Assembly (NCBI GenBank): GCA_022841245.1
Contig: JALHRW010000016.1
Coordinates: 1 to 44,804, forward strand
Length of the DNA stretch: 44,804 nucleotides
From: Planctomycetota bacterium
Lineage (GTDB): Bacteria > Planctomycetota > UBA11346
Direction of reading: 5' to 3'
Position numbers and translations under genes: made by a program. Below, one piece after another: positions 35,056 to 42,632 of this stretch; position 1 is the stretch's first letter, and each line of letters opens with the position of its first letter. The notes beneath the pieces were generated by a model. It worked only from the letters and a program-made list of their open reading frames with translations, did not search any database and was not told the DNA's origin.

Positions 35056-36631
35056 TGCCAATTTGAACGCGTGGTGGGGCCGCCATCTCGCCGAGGAGCT
35101 GGATCGCGCCGGCTGCTGCCACGTCGTGCTCTGCCCCGGCTCGCGCAACAGCCCGCTGCTGTTCGCCCTGGCCAAGGTGTTCGATGGCCGCTTCACGACG
35201 CATTGGGACGAGCGCGGCGCTGCCTTCTTCGCCCTCGGCATGGCCAAGGCCCAACGCGCCCCGGTAGCAGTGTGTGTGACCAGCGGCACGGCGGCCGCCA
35301 ATCTGCTGCCAGCGGTGTGCGAAGCCGATGCCGCCGGCGTGCCGCTGGTGCTGCTCACCGCCGACCGGCCGCCCGAGCTGCACGGCTGCGGTGCCCCGCA
35401 GACCATGACCCAGACCGGCCTGTTCGGCGGCTTCGCCGACGAGGTCGCGATCGGCGAGGCTGCGGCCGAGGACGCCGCGCTGCAGCGGCTGCGTGATGGC
35501 GTTGCAGCCGTGGCCCGCGCTCGCCGGCCCGTGCATGTCAACATCCCGCTACGCGATCCGCTGCCGCCGATCCCCGACGGGTGGACCTGTCCGCCGGTGT
35601 CCGAGCTGCCCCTGAGCGTGCCGGGTTCCAGTCCGACCCGGCCCGGATCCGTCCTGGACCTCGGAGCTCCCGGGCGCGGCCTGATCATCGCGGGATCCGC
35701 CGAAGCGCTGGCGCCATCCCTGGTCGCCCGCCTGGCCCAGGCCACCGGCTTCCCGGTGCTGGCCGACGCCTGCAGTGGCCTGCGCCGTCCAGACATGCCG
35801 CATCTCGCCGCCTGCCCGGACGCGCTCTACGCCCGTCCGCCAGCCGCGCCTGACGTCATCCTCCGCATCGGCCCGCCGCCGCTGACGCGTACCGGCTACG
35901 AATGGCTCGCCCGGCAGCGCTGCCCGCAGATCGTCCTCGGCGGGCCGCGCAACGACGACTTCATCGGTACTGCCACGCATCGTCTGGTCGATCCCGATAG
36001 CGCCGCCATAGACCGGCTGCTCGCCGCGCTCGGCCGCGCCGACCCGGCCTGGACGGCCCTGTGGCGCAACCGCCTGCCGACCACCAGTGCTTGGAACGCC
36101 ACTGCGGCCACCGCTGTGGTGTGCGCCGCGCCATGCGACGTGCTCTGGTTGGCCAGCAGCATGCCGGTGCGCGACGCCAATCTGGTGCTGCCACCGGGTG
36201 AACGCCGGGTGCTGTGCAACCGCGGACTCAACGGCATCGACGGCACCATCGCCAGCTTCCTTGGCGCCAGCCGAGGCCGGCGCGGGATCTGCCTGGTCGG
36301 CGACCTCGCCTGCCTGCATGACCTCAATTCGCTCGCTCTGGCCGGTGGCGATGGCGCGATCGTCGTGCTCAACAACGGCGGCGGCGCGATCTTCGACTTC
36401 CTGCCGGTGGCGCAGGTCGCCGGCTACCGCCAGCTGGTCCGCACCGACCACAACCTCGATTTTGCGCATGCCGCGGCCCAGTTCGGCCTGCCCCATGCGC
36501 GCTGCACCGAGGCTGCCGGTCTCGTCGCCGCACTGCAGCGTCCAGGTCTGACCCTGGTCGAGTGCGACCTGCGTGGCAGCGACGGCGTCGCCGCCCACCG
36601 CGCCGCTCTGGCCAGCGCTGCGCCGGGCTGA
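35048..36631 (+). CDS. menD: 2-succinyl-5-enolpyruvyl-6-hydroxy-3-cyclohexene-1-carboxylate synthase
   Basis: This 527-residue thiamine-diphosphate enzyme joins isochorismate and 2-oxoglutarate in menaquinone synthesis. N-terminal 'VLCPGSRNSPL' is diagnostic of MenD. 'HWDERGAAFFALGMAKA' holds the glutamate that activates the cofactor, and 'CVTSGTAAANLLPAV' follows. The C-terminal cofactor site is read from 'LVGDLACLHDLNSLALAGG' to 'VVLNNGGGAIFDFLP'. Length is typical. The later genes of the pathway (menH, menC, menE, menB) are not in the window. The stop codon abuts the stop of the convergent gene so that TGATCA serves both strands. Confidence 0.93.
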   Translation: MPDANLNAWWGRHLAEELDRAGCCHVVLCPGSRNSPLLFALAKVFDGRFTTHWDERGAAFFALGMAKAQRAPVAVCVTSGTAAANLLPAVCEADAAGVPLVLLTADRPPELHGCGAPQTMTQTGLFGGFADEVAIGEAAAEDAALQRLRDGVAAVARARRPVHVNIPLRDPLPPIPDGWTCPPVSELPLSVPGSSPTRPGSVLDLGAPGRGLIIAGSAEALAPSLVARLAQATGFPVLADACSGLRRPDMPHLAACPDALYARPPAAPDVILRIGPPPLTRTGYEWLARQRCPQIVLGGPRNDDFIGTATHRLVDPDSAAIDRLLAALGRADPAWTALWRNRLPTTSAWNATAATAVVCAAPCDVLWLASSMPVRDANLVLPPGERRVLCNRGLNGIDGTIASFLGASRGRRGICLVGDLACLHDLNSLALAGGDGAIVVLNNGGGAIFDFLPVAQVAGYRQLVRTDHNLDFAHAAAQFGLPHARCTEAAGLVAALQRPGLTLVECDLRGSDGVAAHRAALASAAPG

Positions 36632-37426
36632 TCAGTCGACCCACATCTCGTCATCGCAGGCGGCGAAGCGCGCGATCGCCAAGCCTTCCGGCCATACGGC
36701 TGGGGGAGCGACCAGGGCGCCGCCACCGCGGGGCTGCGCCTCGCCCACAGGCAGGTCGCCACGCCGGACCAGCCGCGGCTGATCGAGACGGGCGAGGACC
36801 AGGCCGATCGCGGGCAGGACGCAGGGGACGGTCGGATCCGGCCACACGCATACCGCGTGCGCCTCAGCCGCGGCGCGGTCGCGCAGCACGGTGGCGGCCG
36901 GCCAGGCGGCCTCGCGCTCGCGGCGCCAGCGCCACAGCCGCAGCGAATCGCCGCGCTGCATGCGGGCCAGGTCGGTGCGCGTCTCGATCTGCGCCGTGTG
37001 CTGCCGTTCCCAGCTCGCCAGGGCGCGCGGGCGGCTCCAGGCGAAGGGGCCGGCTTCGGCGTCCTTGGTCTCCTGGATGTCCTCGCAGTCGAGAGCGAAT
37101 GCGCCGGGGATGGCGGCAAGCAGGCGTTCGACCAGCTGGAAGCCCTCGACCGCCTGCCAGTGCGGGCAGACCAGCGGCAGCTGGATGGCCAGGCGCAGCG
37201 GCGTCCAGCCGGCGTAGGCGCGAGGCGGGTGCTGCACGTCCTCTTCGATCGGCGGATTGCCGAGATCGAGCACGGCGCGGGCGCCGGTCGCGGCGTCGCT
37301 CCAGGTGCCGGGGTGGTAGCCGGGGCCGCCCTGCAGGCGGCAACCGAGGCTGATCAGGATGTCGGCCAGCGCCTCTTCCACAGGCGCGTCGTCGCCTTCG
37401 CGCAGATAGAGTTCGAAGCGTTGCAT
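36632..37426 (-). CDS. Conserved-looking protein of unknown function
   Basis: This 264-residue soluble protein has no signal peptide and no membrane helix. It is rich in Arg, Ala, Trp and acidic residues. N-terminal 'MQRFELYLREGDDAPVEEAL' reads like a small alpha-beta domain, and no catalytic signature is recognised. The middle holds 'RLWRWRREREAAW'. It has normal codon use for the region. Its ATG overlaps the stop of the Nudix gene by one base (TGATG), so translation is coupled and a shared role in nucleotide handling is possible. The function cannot be named. Confidence 0.6.
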   Translation of the reverse strand: MQRFELYLREGDDAPVEEALADILISLGCRLQGGPGYHPGTWSDAATGARAVLDLGNPPIEEDVQHPPRAYAGWTPLRLAIQLPLVCPHWQAVEGFQLVERLLAAIPGAFALDCEDIQETKDAEAGPFAWSRPRALASWERQHTAQIETRTDLARMQRGDSLRLWRWRREREAAWPAATVLRDRAAAEAHAVCVWPDPTVPCVLPAIGLVLARLDQPRLVRRGDLPVGEAQPRGGGALVAPPAVWPEGLAIARFAACDDEMWVD

Positions 37427-37839
37427 CAGCGGTAGCGGAAATCGCGCAGGTGGGCGCGGAACAGCGCGCGCAGGCTCTCGTAGGGCATGCGCTCGATCAC
37501 GCCCTTGGCGTCGAACCAGCCGGCGCGGTCGTGCTCGTGCGACAGGACGATGCGGTCCTGGGCGGTGCGGGCCGGGAAGTAGGCGACCTGCTTGGGGCTG
37601 CCGTCGGAGAGGCGGTAGAGCAGCATGCGCGGCGTGCCGTCGAGGGCGACCAGGGCGATGCCGCATTCCTCAGCGCATTCCCGTATGGCGGTGGTGACGT
37701 CGTCCTCATCGCCTTCGGCATGGCCCTTGGGGAAGCCCCATTCGCCGCGCTTGCGGTTGCGCAGCAGCAGCCAGCTGCGGCGACTGCCGGATTCGCGGCG
37801 CAGCAGCAGGCCGGCGGCGCGGATGAGTTCCTCGTCCAT
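37426..37839 (-). CDS. Nudix hydrolase
   Basis: This 137-residue cytoplasmic pyrophosphohydrolase carries a complete Nudix box. It runs from the glycine in 'GHAEGDEDD' to 'AIRECAEECGI', with the metal-binding REx2EE arrangement; a cysteine replaces the usual aliphatic residue after RE. 'EWGFPKGH' just before it and the small size resemble diadenosine-tetraphosphate hydrolases (bis(5'-nucleosyl)-tetraphosphatase type), but MutT-like activity is equally possible. The ATG at 37839 was preferred to a GTG nine bases upstream. It is the second gene of a three-gene minus-strand group. Confidence 0.88.
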   Translation of the reverse strand: MDEELIRAAGLLLRRESGSRRSWLLLRNRKRGEWGFPKGHAEGDEDDVTTAIRECAEECGIALVALDGTPRMLLYRLSDGSPKQVAYFPARTAQDRIVLSHEHDRAGWFDAKGVIERMPYESLRALFRAHLRDFRYR

Positions 37840-37882
37840 CGTCGTCACGGTACGGCCATGGCGGGGTGCGGAAGAGCCGAGG

Positions 37883-38308
37883 TCACCGGTCGCCGTCCGG
37901 CCGGCGGGCTGCGCGGCGGGGCAGGTCGCCGAGCATGGCGGCGACGCGGTCCGCCGTCGTCCGCGCCACCCAGCTGGCCAGCGGGATCTCGCGGCCGGCC
38001 TGGTGCAGGACCACGGTCCAGGCGCCGCCTGCGGGCAGCACCTCGATCTCGCCGCCGCCGACGCCGAAGGCGTAGATGCGGCGGAACAGCCAGCCGTCGT
38101 GGATCTCCAAACCCTGGGCGGTGCGGCGCAGCTCGCGCCGGCCGCTCAGCGCGAGGGCCGGCAGCAGCAGGAACAGCGCCGGAATCCACGCCATCCAGCC
38201 GATGCCCCAGCCCCAGCCGACGCCGAGGGCGGTCAGGATGGCGGCGGCGGCGAAGCAGGTGGCCGAGATGAGCAGGCGCAGGGGGCCGCCGATGACGATG
38301 CGTTCCAC
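37883..38308 (-). CDS. Small membrane protein of unknown function
   Basis: This 141-residue protein has two adjacent membrane segments ('LLISATCFAAAAILTALGV' and 'IGWMAWIPALFLLLPALAL'). A soluble C-terminal part of about 85 residues follows, with alternating strands ('ELRRTAQGLEIHDGWLFRR', 'GGAWTVVLHQAG') resembling a small bacterial PH-like domain. It is the first gene of the minus-strand group with the Nudix hydrolase, 43 bases upstream of it. It is divergent from the exonuclease gene across 60 bases. No named family. Confidence 0.6.
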   Translation of the reverse strand: MERIVIGGPLRLLISATCFAAAAILTALGVGWGWGIGWMAWIPALFLLLPALALSGRRELRRTAQGLEIHDGWLFRRIYAFGVGGGEIEVLPAGGAWTVVLHQAGREIPLASWVARTTADRVAAMLGDLPRRAARRPDGDR

Positions 38309-38368
38309 GCCTCCATCCTTCCGTCAGGCGCCGTTCGACAACCGGCCGGCGGCCCTACCCTCGCGGGC

Positions 38369-39223
38369 ATGAGCGACCGCGCCGCCTTCCTCGTCTTCGA
38401 CCTCGAATCGGTGGTGGATGGCCGCCTGGTGCAGCTGTCGCGCTTCCCCGACCAGCCGCAGCTGACCCCGGCCGAAGCGATCAAACGCTGGCAGGAGCAA
38501 CTCGTCGCCGCCGGCAAGAGCGACTTCATCCCGCACACCTACCATCTGCCCGTATCGGTGGCGATCGCGCGGGTCGCCGACGACTACACCCTGATCGACG
38601 TCAAGAACCTCGATCGGCCGAAATTCCGGCCGCAGGTCATCGCACGGATGTTCTGGAACGGCTGGCGCAAGCACCTCGAGAAGAACCGTGCCGAGCCGCC
38701 CTGCTTCGTCACCTTCAACGGCCGCTTCTTCGACCTGCCGGTGATGGAGCATTGCGCCTACCGCTTCGGCATTCCGGTGCCGGAGTGGTTCCGCATGGAC
38801 GGGCCGGGCTACCAGCAGCCGCGCAACCGCTACAACACCACCTTCCATTTCGATGTGCAGGAGTTCATCACCAACGCCGGCGCCACCCACGCCAACGGCG
38901 GTCTCGACCTCTTCGCCAAGCTGCTCGGCGGCTGCGGCAAGATGGACACCAAGGGCAGCATGGTGCAGGAGCTATGGAACCGCGGTGAGCACGAGCGCAT
39001 CGACGACTACTGCACCTGCGACGCCATCGACACCTACCTGGTGTTCCTGCGTTGCAACATGCTGATGGGCCGCATCACCCCGGAGGCCGAGGCGCAGGGC
39101 TGGGCTTCGGCCAAGCGCGTCGCCGAATCGCTGGCCCCGCGCAGCGTCGCGGCGGCGGAATACGCCCGCCTGCTGGCCCGGCGCGAGCCGCCGGGCGACG
39201 ATCAGGACGCCTTCCTGCCGTGA
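38369..39223 (+). CDS. DEDDy-type 3'-5' exonuclease (PolB-like exonuclease family)
   Basis: This 284-residue protein belongs to the predicted 3'-5' exonucleases related to the proofreading domain of family B DNA polymerases. All motifs are present: Exo I 'VFDLES' (D11, E13), Exo II 'CFVTFNGRFFDLPVMEH' with its aspartate, and Exo III 'DDYCTCDAIDTYLVF' with the Tyr-x3-Asp arrangement. It has no polymerase domain. Two metal ions would support single-strand digestion. It overlaps the downstream uvrC by four bases (GTGA), so the exonuclease and the repair incision enzyme are made together, an arrangement that suggests a repair role. The family is widespread but little studied. Confidence 0.88.
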   Translation: MSDRAAFLVFDLESVVDGRLVQLSRFPDQPQLTPAEAIKRWQEQLVAAGKSDFIPHTYHLPVSVAIARVADDYTLIDVKNLDRPKFRPQVIARMFWNGWRKHLEKNRAEPPCFVTFNGRFFDLPVMEHCAYRFGIPVPEWFRMDGPGYQQPRNRYNTTFHFDVQEFITNAGATHANGGLDLFAKLLGGCGKMDTKGSMVQELWNRGEHERIDDYCTCDAIDTYLVFLRCNMLMGRITPEAEAQGWASAKRVAESLAPRSVAAAEYARLLARREPPGDDQDAFLP

Positions 39224-40545
39224 TCGGCGAGCAGCTCCTCGCCAAGATCGCGACCGTCCCCGACGACCCCGGCTGCTACCTGTGGAAGGACGCCGAGGCC
39301 CGGGTCATCTACGTCGGCAAGGCCAAGCACCTGCGCCGACGGGTGGTCAGCTACGTCCAGCGCCTCGAGGATCACCAGCCGCGCACCCTGCGCATGCTGC
39401 AGGAGGCGGTCGATATCGAATGGTTGGTCGCCGGTTCCGAGGTCGAGGCGCTGCTCACCGAATCGCTGCTGATCAAGGAGCTGCAGCCGCGCTTCAACGT
39501 CCTGCTCAAGGACGGCAAGGACTATCCGCTGCTGGCGATCACGCGCGAGGAGTTCCCCCGCGTCTTCGTCACCCGCGACCGCCGTCTGGCCGATGCCGAC
39601 CTGATCGGGCCGTTCGCCAGCGGCAGCGATCTGCGCCGGGCGTACCACTTCCTGCAGCGCGCCTTCCGCTTCCGCACCTGCGAGCTCGACATCCACGAGG
39701 GCGACCCCATACGCCGCTCGTTCGCGCCCTGCCTCAACTGGCATATCAAGCGCTGCAGCGCGCCGTGCACCACGAAGATCGGCGCGGCGGAATACGGCGA
39801 GGACATCCGCGCCCTCCGCGCCTTCGTCACCGGGCGCGGGCGCGGACCGCTGCTCGGCCAACTGCGCGAACGCATGCGCACCTGCTCAGGCGAACTGCGC
39901 TTCGAGGACGCGGCGCGCATCCGCGACCAGATCCTGGCGATCGAGCGCCTGTCGGAACGCGGCAAGCTGTCCGACTATCGCGAGCCCTCCGCCCCGGTCA
40001 TCGATATCGGCGCCGGGGTCGCGGCGTTGCAGCAGCACCTCGGCCTGGCCGGCCCGGCGCGCACCATCGAGGGCTTCGATATCGCCCACCTGCACGGCGA
40101 GCATGTCGTCGCCGCCATGGTCCAGTTCGTCGGCGGGGTACCGAACAAGGACGGCTATCGCCGCTATCGCGTCAAAGGCGCCATCGACCTGAAGCGCAAT
40201 GACGACTTCGCCAGCATGCAGGAGGTGGTTGGGCGCCGCTACCGCCGCCTGCGCGACGAAGGCCAGGCCCTGCCCGACCTGGTGCTCATTGACGGTGGTC
40301 TTGGCCAGCTCAACGCCGCCCTGGAGGCGTTGGCGGCGGAGGGGGTCCAGCTGCCGGCCATCGTCGGTCTGGCCAAGCGCGAGGAGACCATCATCCTGCC
40401 GGGCGGCCGCGGCCTGCGCCTGCAGCGACGCGACGCCGGCCTCCGCCTGCTGCAGTACGTCCGCGACGAGGCTCACCGCTTCTGCCGCCGCTACTACCAC
40501 TTGCTCCAGCGCCAAGCCCTTGGACAGCCCCAGCAGGATCCTTGA
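39220..40545 (+). CDS. uvrC: Excinuclease ABC subunit C, short form without HhH domain
   Basis: This 441-residue nucleotide-excision-repair nuclease is short; E. coli UvrC has about 610 residues. The GIY-YIG domain (about 14-95) shows 'GCYLWKD' and 'IYVGKAKHLRRRV'. The iron-sulfur-type cysteines are C154, C171, C179 and C183. The UvrB-binding UVR motif is at about 225-245 ('LRFEDAARIRDQ'). The RNase H-like 5' incision domain has D287 ('GFDIAHLHG'), D358 ('LIDGGLGQL') and H419 ('RDEAHR'). The protein stops about 22 residues after that histidine, so the tandem helix-hairpin-helix end is absent. Both nuclease centres look intact. The GTG start overlaps the exonuclease stop; an in-frame GTG is the only sensible start. 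Confidence 0.9.
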   Translation: MIGEQLLAKIATVPDDPGCYLWKDAEARVIYVGKAKHLRRRVVSYVQRLEDHQPRTLRMLQEAVDIEWLVAGSEVEALLTESLLIKELQPRFNVLLKDGKDYPLLAITREEFPRVFVTRDRRLADADLIGPFASGSDLRRAYHFLQRAFRFRTCELDIHEGDPIRRSFAPCLNWHIKRCSAPCTTKIGAAEYGEDIRALRAFVTGRGRGPLLGQLRERMRTCSGELRFEDAARIRDQILAIERLSERGKLSDYREPSAPVIDIGAGVAALQQHLGLAGPARTIEGFDIAHLHGEHVVAAMVQFVGGVPNKDGYRRYRVKGAIDLKRNDDFASMQEVVGRRYRRLRDEGQALPDLVLIDGGLGQLNAALEALAAEGVQLPAIVGLAKREETIILPGGRGLRLQRRDAGLRLLQYVRDEAHRFCRRYYHLLQRQALGQPQQDP

Positions 40546-40575
40546 GGGATTGATTTGGACTGCTAAGGTCCGCCC

Positions 40576-41160
40576 ATGACCGAGAGCGCGGGCCCAGCCC
40601 CGAGTGCAGCTTTGGCGGCTTGGCTGGCTTCCCCAGCCGATCCACAGCGTCTCGCCGCCCTGGTGGCGGCAGCCGCCGTTACCCCGATCCCGGGCTCGAC
40701 CATCGAGCGCCTGCCGGCCGAGGGCATCGCCGCCTTGCAACGCTGCGAAGGCGTGCGTTTCTCCGCCCTGCGTCCGTCGGTGCGGGCCGCCGCGCTGATC
40801 GCCGGTCTTGGCGCACGCCTCGATCTGAAGCCCAGCGAAGAGGAGAGTCGTGATCTGGAGCACGTCCCCTTCACCCTGCATGTCGCCGGGCGCGAGGTGG
40901 TGCTGGAGGTCTGCGCCTCGTCCGAGCGCCGCCACAACATCGGCCAGCCGTTTTACCACCAGTGGGCCTCCGGAGTCCTGGCCGACGCCATGGTCATCGA
41001 TTGCCACCGCATCGAACACGTCAATTCGGTACTGATCGCCTGGATGCTCCAAATCGTCCAGTCGTCGAAGCCGATGCCGGTGCAGGTGCGCCGGAGTCGG
41101 GCCCAGGTCGGGACGCAGCTGCGCCAACTGCGGCTCGATCATCTGATGAAAATCTGCTAG
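40576..41160 (+). CDS. STAS-domain-like protein
   Basis: This is a 194-residue cytoplasmic protein. The last 65 residues show the pattern of an anti-sigma-factor antagonist or STAS fold. A strand 'DAMVIDCHRIEHVNSVLIAW' is followed by a helix, a strand 'MPVQVRR' and a final Leu-rich helix ('TQLRQLRLDHLM'). The serine after Asn stands at about the phosphorylation site of SpoIIAA-type proteins. The first 90 residues are Ala-rich and unassigned. AAGG seven bases before the ATG supports the start. It follows uvrC by 30 bases and may be cotranscribed. A hairpin (41170-41190) lies just after its stop. Role unknown; signalling partner-switching is a possibility. Confidence 0.6.
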   Translation: MTESAGPAPSAALAAWLASPADPQRLAALVAAAAVTPIPGSTIERLPAEGIAALQRCEGVRFSALRPSVRAAALIAGLGARLDLKPSEEESRDLEHVPFTLHVAGREVVLEVCASSERRHNIGQPFYHQWASGVLADAMVIDCHRIEHVNSVLIAWMLQIVQSSKPMPVQVRRSRAQVGTQLRQLRLDHLMKIC

Positions 41161-41169
41161 CTTTTTGCT

Positions 41170-41190
41170 CGTAGGGGCGCTGCCCCTACG
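41170..41190. repeat. Hairpin after the STAS-like gene
   Basis: CGTAGGGGC and GCCCCTACG form a perfect 9-base stem with a GCT loop. T-rich sequence lies before rather than after it, so it does not look like an intrinsic terminator on the plus strand. It may be a dispersed palindromic element. Confidence 0.55.
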
Positions 41191-41303
41191 TACTCCGCCA
41201 GGGCCCTTCGCCCGGGACCCGCTCGACACGCCGCGCATACGCGCGTCGAATTGCCAAGCGAGACGGCTCGTTCCAGTCTCGCTGGGCTTACGCCTGCGCT
41301 CGC

Positions 41304-41337
41304 TCGGCGGACGGTGTCGATCGGCGGACGGTGTCGA
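41304..41337 (+). repeat. Tandem 17-base duplication
   Basis: TCGGCGGACGGTGTCGA occurs twice back to back (41304-41320, 41321-41337) without mismatch. It lies about 130 bases upstream of the PhyH start codon and just before a palindrome. It could be a duplicated binding site or a recent slippage product. Confidence 0.7.
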
Positions 41338-41351
41338 CACATCGACGGGAG

Positions 41352-41371
41352 CGTCGACGTCCACGTCGACG
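41352..41371. promoter_or_regulatory. Inverted repeat, possible operator of the PhyH gene
   Basis: CGTCGACGT (41352-41360) and ACGTCGACG (41363-41371) form a perfect dyad with a 2-base centre. It is 92 bases before the PhyH start. The symmetry and length suit a dimeric regulator, but no known motif is recognised. Confidence 0.35.
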
Positions 41372-41463
41372 AGGGGCAATGGGATGGGGACGGCGTCACG
41401 CCAGGATACATCGGGTCACCATCGGGACCTGCAGTCGCAGGGAGTTGCGAGTACGATGCGGCC

Positions 41464-42291
41464 ATGAACGCACCGCTCGCCAGTCCAGCCACCACCGCCC
41501 GTCTGTCGCAGGCCGACGTCGACCACTTCCTGCACGAAGGCTATGTCCTGCCAACGGGTCAGGTGTTCCCCCAAGATGATTTCAGCGCATTGCAGCGTAT
41601 CTTCGAGGTTATGCTGGCAGACTGGACGGCTCAAGGTGGCAGACCGGAGGCGATGGACGTGCCGCACTTCTACCATCCGGAACTGATGCGGTGGCTGTTG
41701 CACCCAGCCGTGCTCGACCTGGTCGAGCCGATCACCGGTCCGGATATCGTGCTGTTCTCCAGCCATTTCATCTGCAAGCCGGCTGGCGATGGTCGTCGGG
41801 TGCCGTGGCACGAGGACAGCGCCTACTGGCGCGGACAGTGGGATCCGATGGACGTCGTGACGGTGTGGCTGGCGATCGACGACAGCGACCTCGGCAACGG
41901 TTGCATGCATGTCGTGCCGCGCAGCCATGTCGACGGCTACAGCGAGTATGCTTCCGTGTCGGAGCGAGCTGTGTTTTCGCGCGAGATCAAGGCCGGGACG
42001 TTCGACGCGGCCACCGCCGCGCCCTGCATCCTCACCGCCGGTGCGTGCAGCCTGCATCACGCCAAGGCGATCCACGGCAGCGCTGCCAACACCAGTGCGC
42101 GCCGCCGCTGCGGGTACACGATGCGCTACATCAGCGCCGCCGCCCGCTTCGATCAGGCGAAGAACAACGATGCCTTCCAGATCTACCAGGCGCGAGGCCG
42201 GAATCTGGCGGGAAACCCCGTCGCCGACCCAGGACGGGCAAACGCGCGCTGGATCGAGCGCTTCGGGGTACAGCCGCCGAAAGGGCACTGA
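41464..42291 (+). CDS. Phytanoyl-CoA dioxygenase (PhyH) family protein
   Basis: This 275-residue non-haem iron, 2-oxoglutarate-dependent oxygenase is typical in length for bacterial PhyH proteins. The facial triad is visible: H116 and D118 in 'VPWHEDSAYW' and H204 in 'KAIHGSAANTS'. The arginine that holds 2-oxoglutarate is probably in 'SARRRCGYTMRYI'. 'VVTVWLAIDDSDLGNGCMHV' and 'VPRSH' are family blocks. Bacterial members hydroxylate varied small molecules, so the substrate is open. The ATG at 41464 begins just before 'SQADVDHFLHEGYVL', the family N-terminus. The repeat-rich spacer lies upstream, and a broken SGNH hydrolase gene follows by seven bases, so the two once formed an operon. Confidence 0.9.
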   Translation: MNAPLASPATTARLSQADVDHFLHEGYVLPTGQVFPQDDFSALQRIFEVMLADWTAQGGRPEAMDVPHFYHPELMRWLLHPAVLDLVEPITGPDIVLFSSHFICKPAGDGRRVPWHEDSAYWRGQWDPMDVVTVWLAIDDSDLGNGCMHVVPRSHVDGYSEYASVSERAVFSREIKAGTFDAATAAPCILTAGACSLHHAKAIHGSAANTSARRRCGYTMRYISAAARFDQAKNNDAFQIYQARGRNLAGNPVADPGRANARWIERFGVQPPKGH

Positions 42292-42297
42292 ATCTCA

Positions 42298-42622
42298 TGC
42301 TTACCCTCCTGCCGCTCCTGCTTGTCCTCCCTCTGATCGCGGCAGAGCACCCGCTGGGCACGCCCGCCGGTCGGCAAGCTGGTTGCCGCTGGCTGCGAGG
42401 TCATCGTACTGGGCACCTCGGTGGCCAGCGACACCGCCGATGCCAAGACGCCGGGCGATGAACTGGCCGCGACCTACAACCGCATCAGCGGTGAGGTGGC
42501 TCAGGCGGCCAATGTCGGCTACGTCGATCTGCGCGCCCTATCGCTGGAATTTCTGAAGGCGAATCCCCAAGTTGAACAAATGGGCCCCGCCGCAGAAGAA
42601 GGAAGAGCCGAAAAAGAAGTGA
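42298..42622 (+). pseudogene. Remnant of an exported SGNH/GDSL hydrolase gene
   Basis: Three pieces of one exported protein survive in different frames. The first (from the ATG at 42298) is a signal peptide, 'MLTLLPLLLVLPLIAAEHPL'. The second (from about 42373) reads as the middle of a GDSL-type esterase: 'KLVAAGCEVIVLGTS', 'DELAATYNRISGEVAQAANV' and 'GYVDLRALSLEFLKAN'. The third (42581-42622) is a lysine-rich tail, 'WAPPQKKEEPKKK', ending at TGA. The nucleophile block with Gly-Asp-Ser and the C-terminal Asp-x-x-His block are missing. At least two deletions with frame changes explain this. It is not translated as one protein, and it would have encoded a secreted esterase downstream of PhyH. 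Confidence 0.7.
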
Positions 42623-42632
42623 GGTATGAGGT

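Larger units (their letters stand above)
41161..41463. other. Gene-free spacer rich in short repeats
   Basis: No credible gene is seen in these 303 bases. The stretch holds a hairpin (41170-41190), an inverted repeat with 8-base arms at 41257-41264 and 41276-41283, a perfect 17-base tandem duplication (41304-41337) and a 9-base-arm inverted repeat (41352-41371). It is the leader of the PhyH gene. The open frames through it lack coding character and ribosome sites. Confidence 0.6.

Noticed and set aside
41170..41190. Rho-independent terminator after the STAS-like gene
   Set aside because: The stem is strong, but the T-run precedes it and no T-run follows on either strand.
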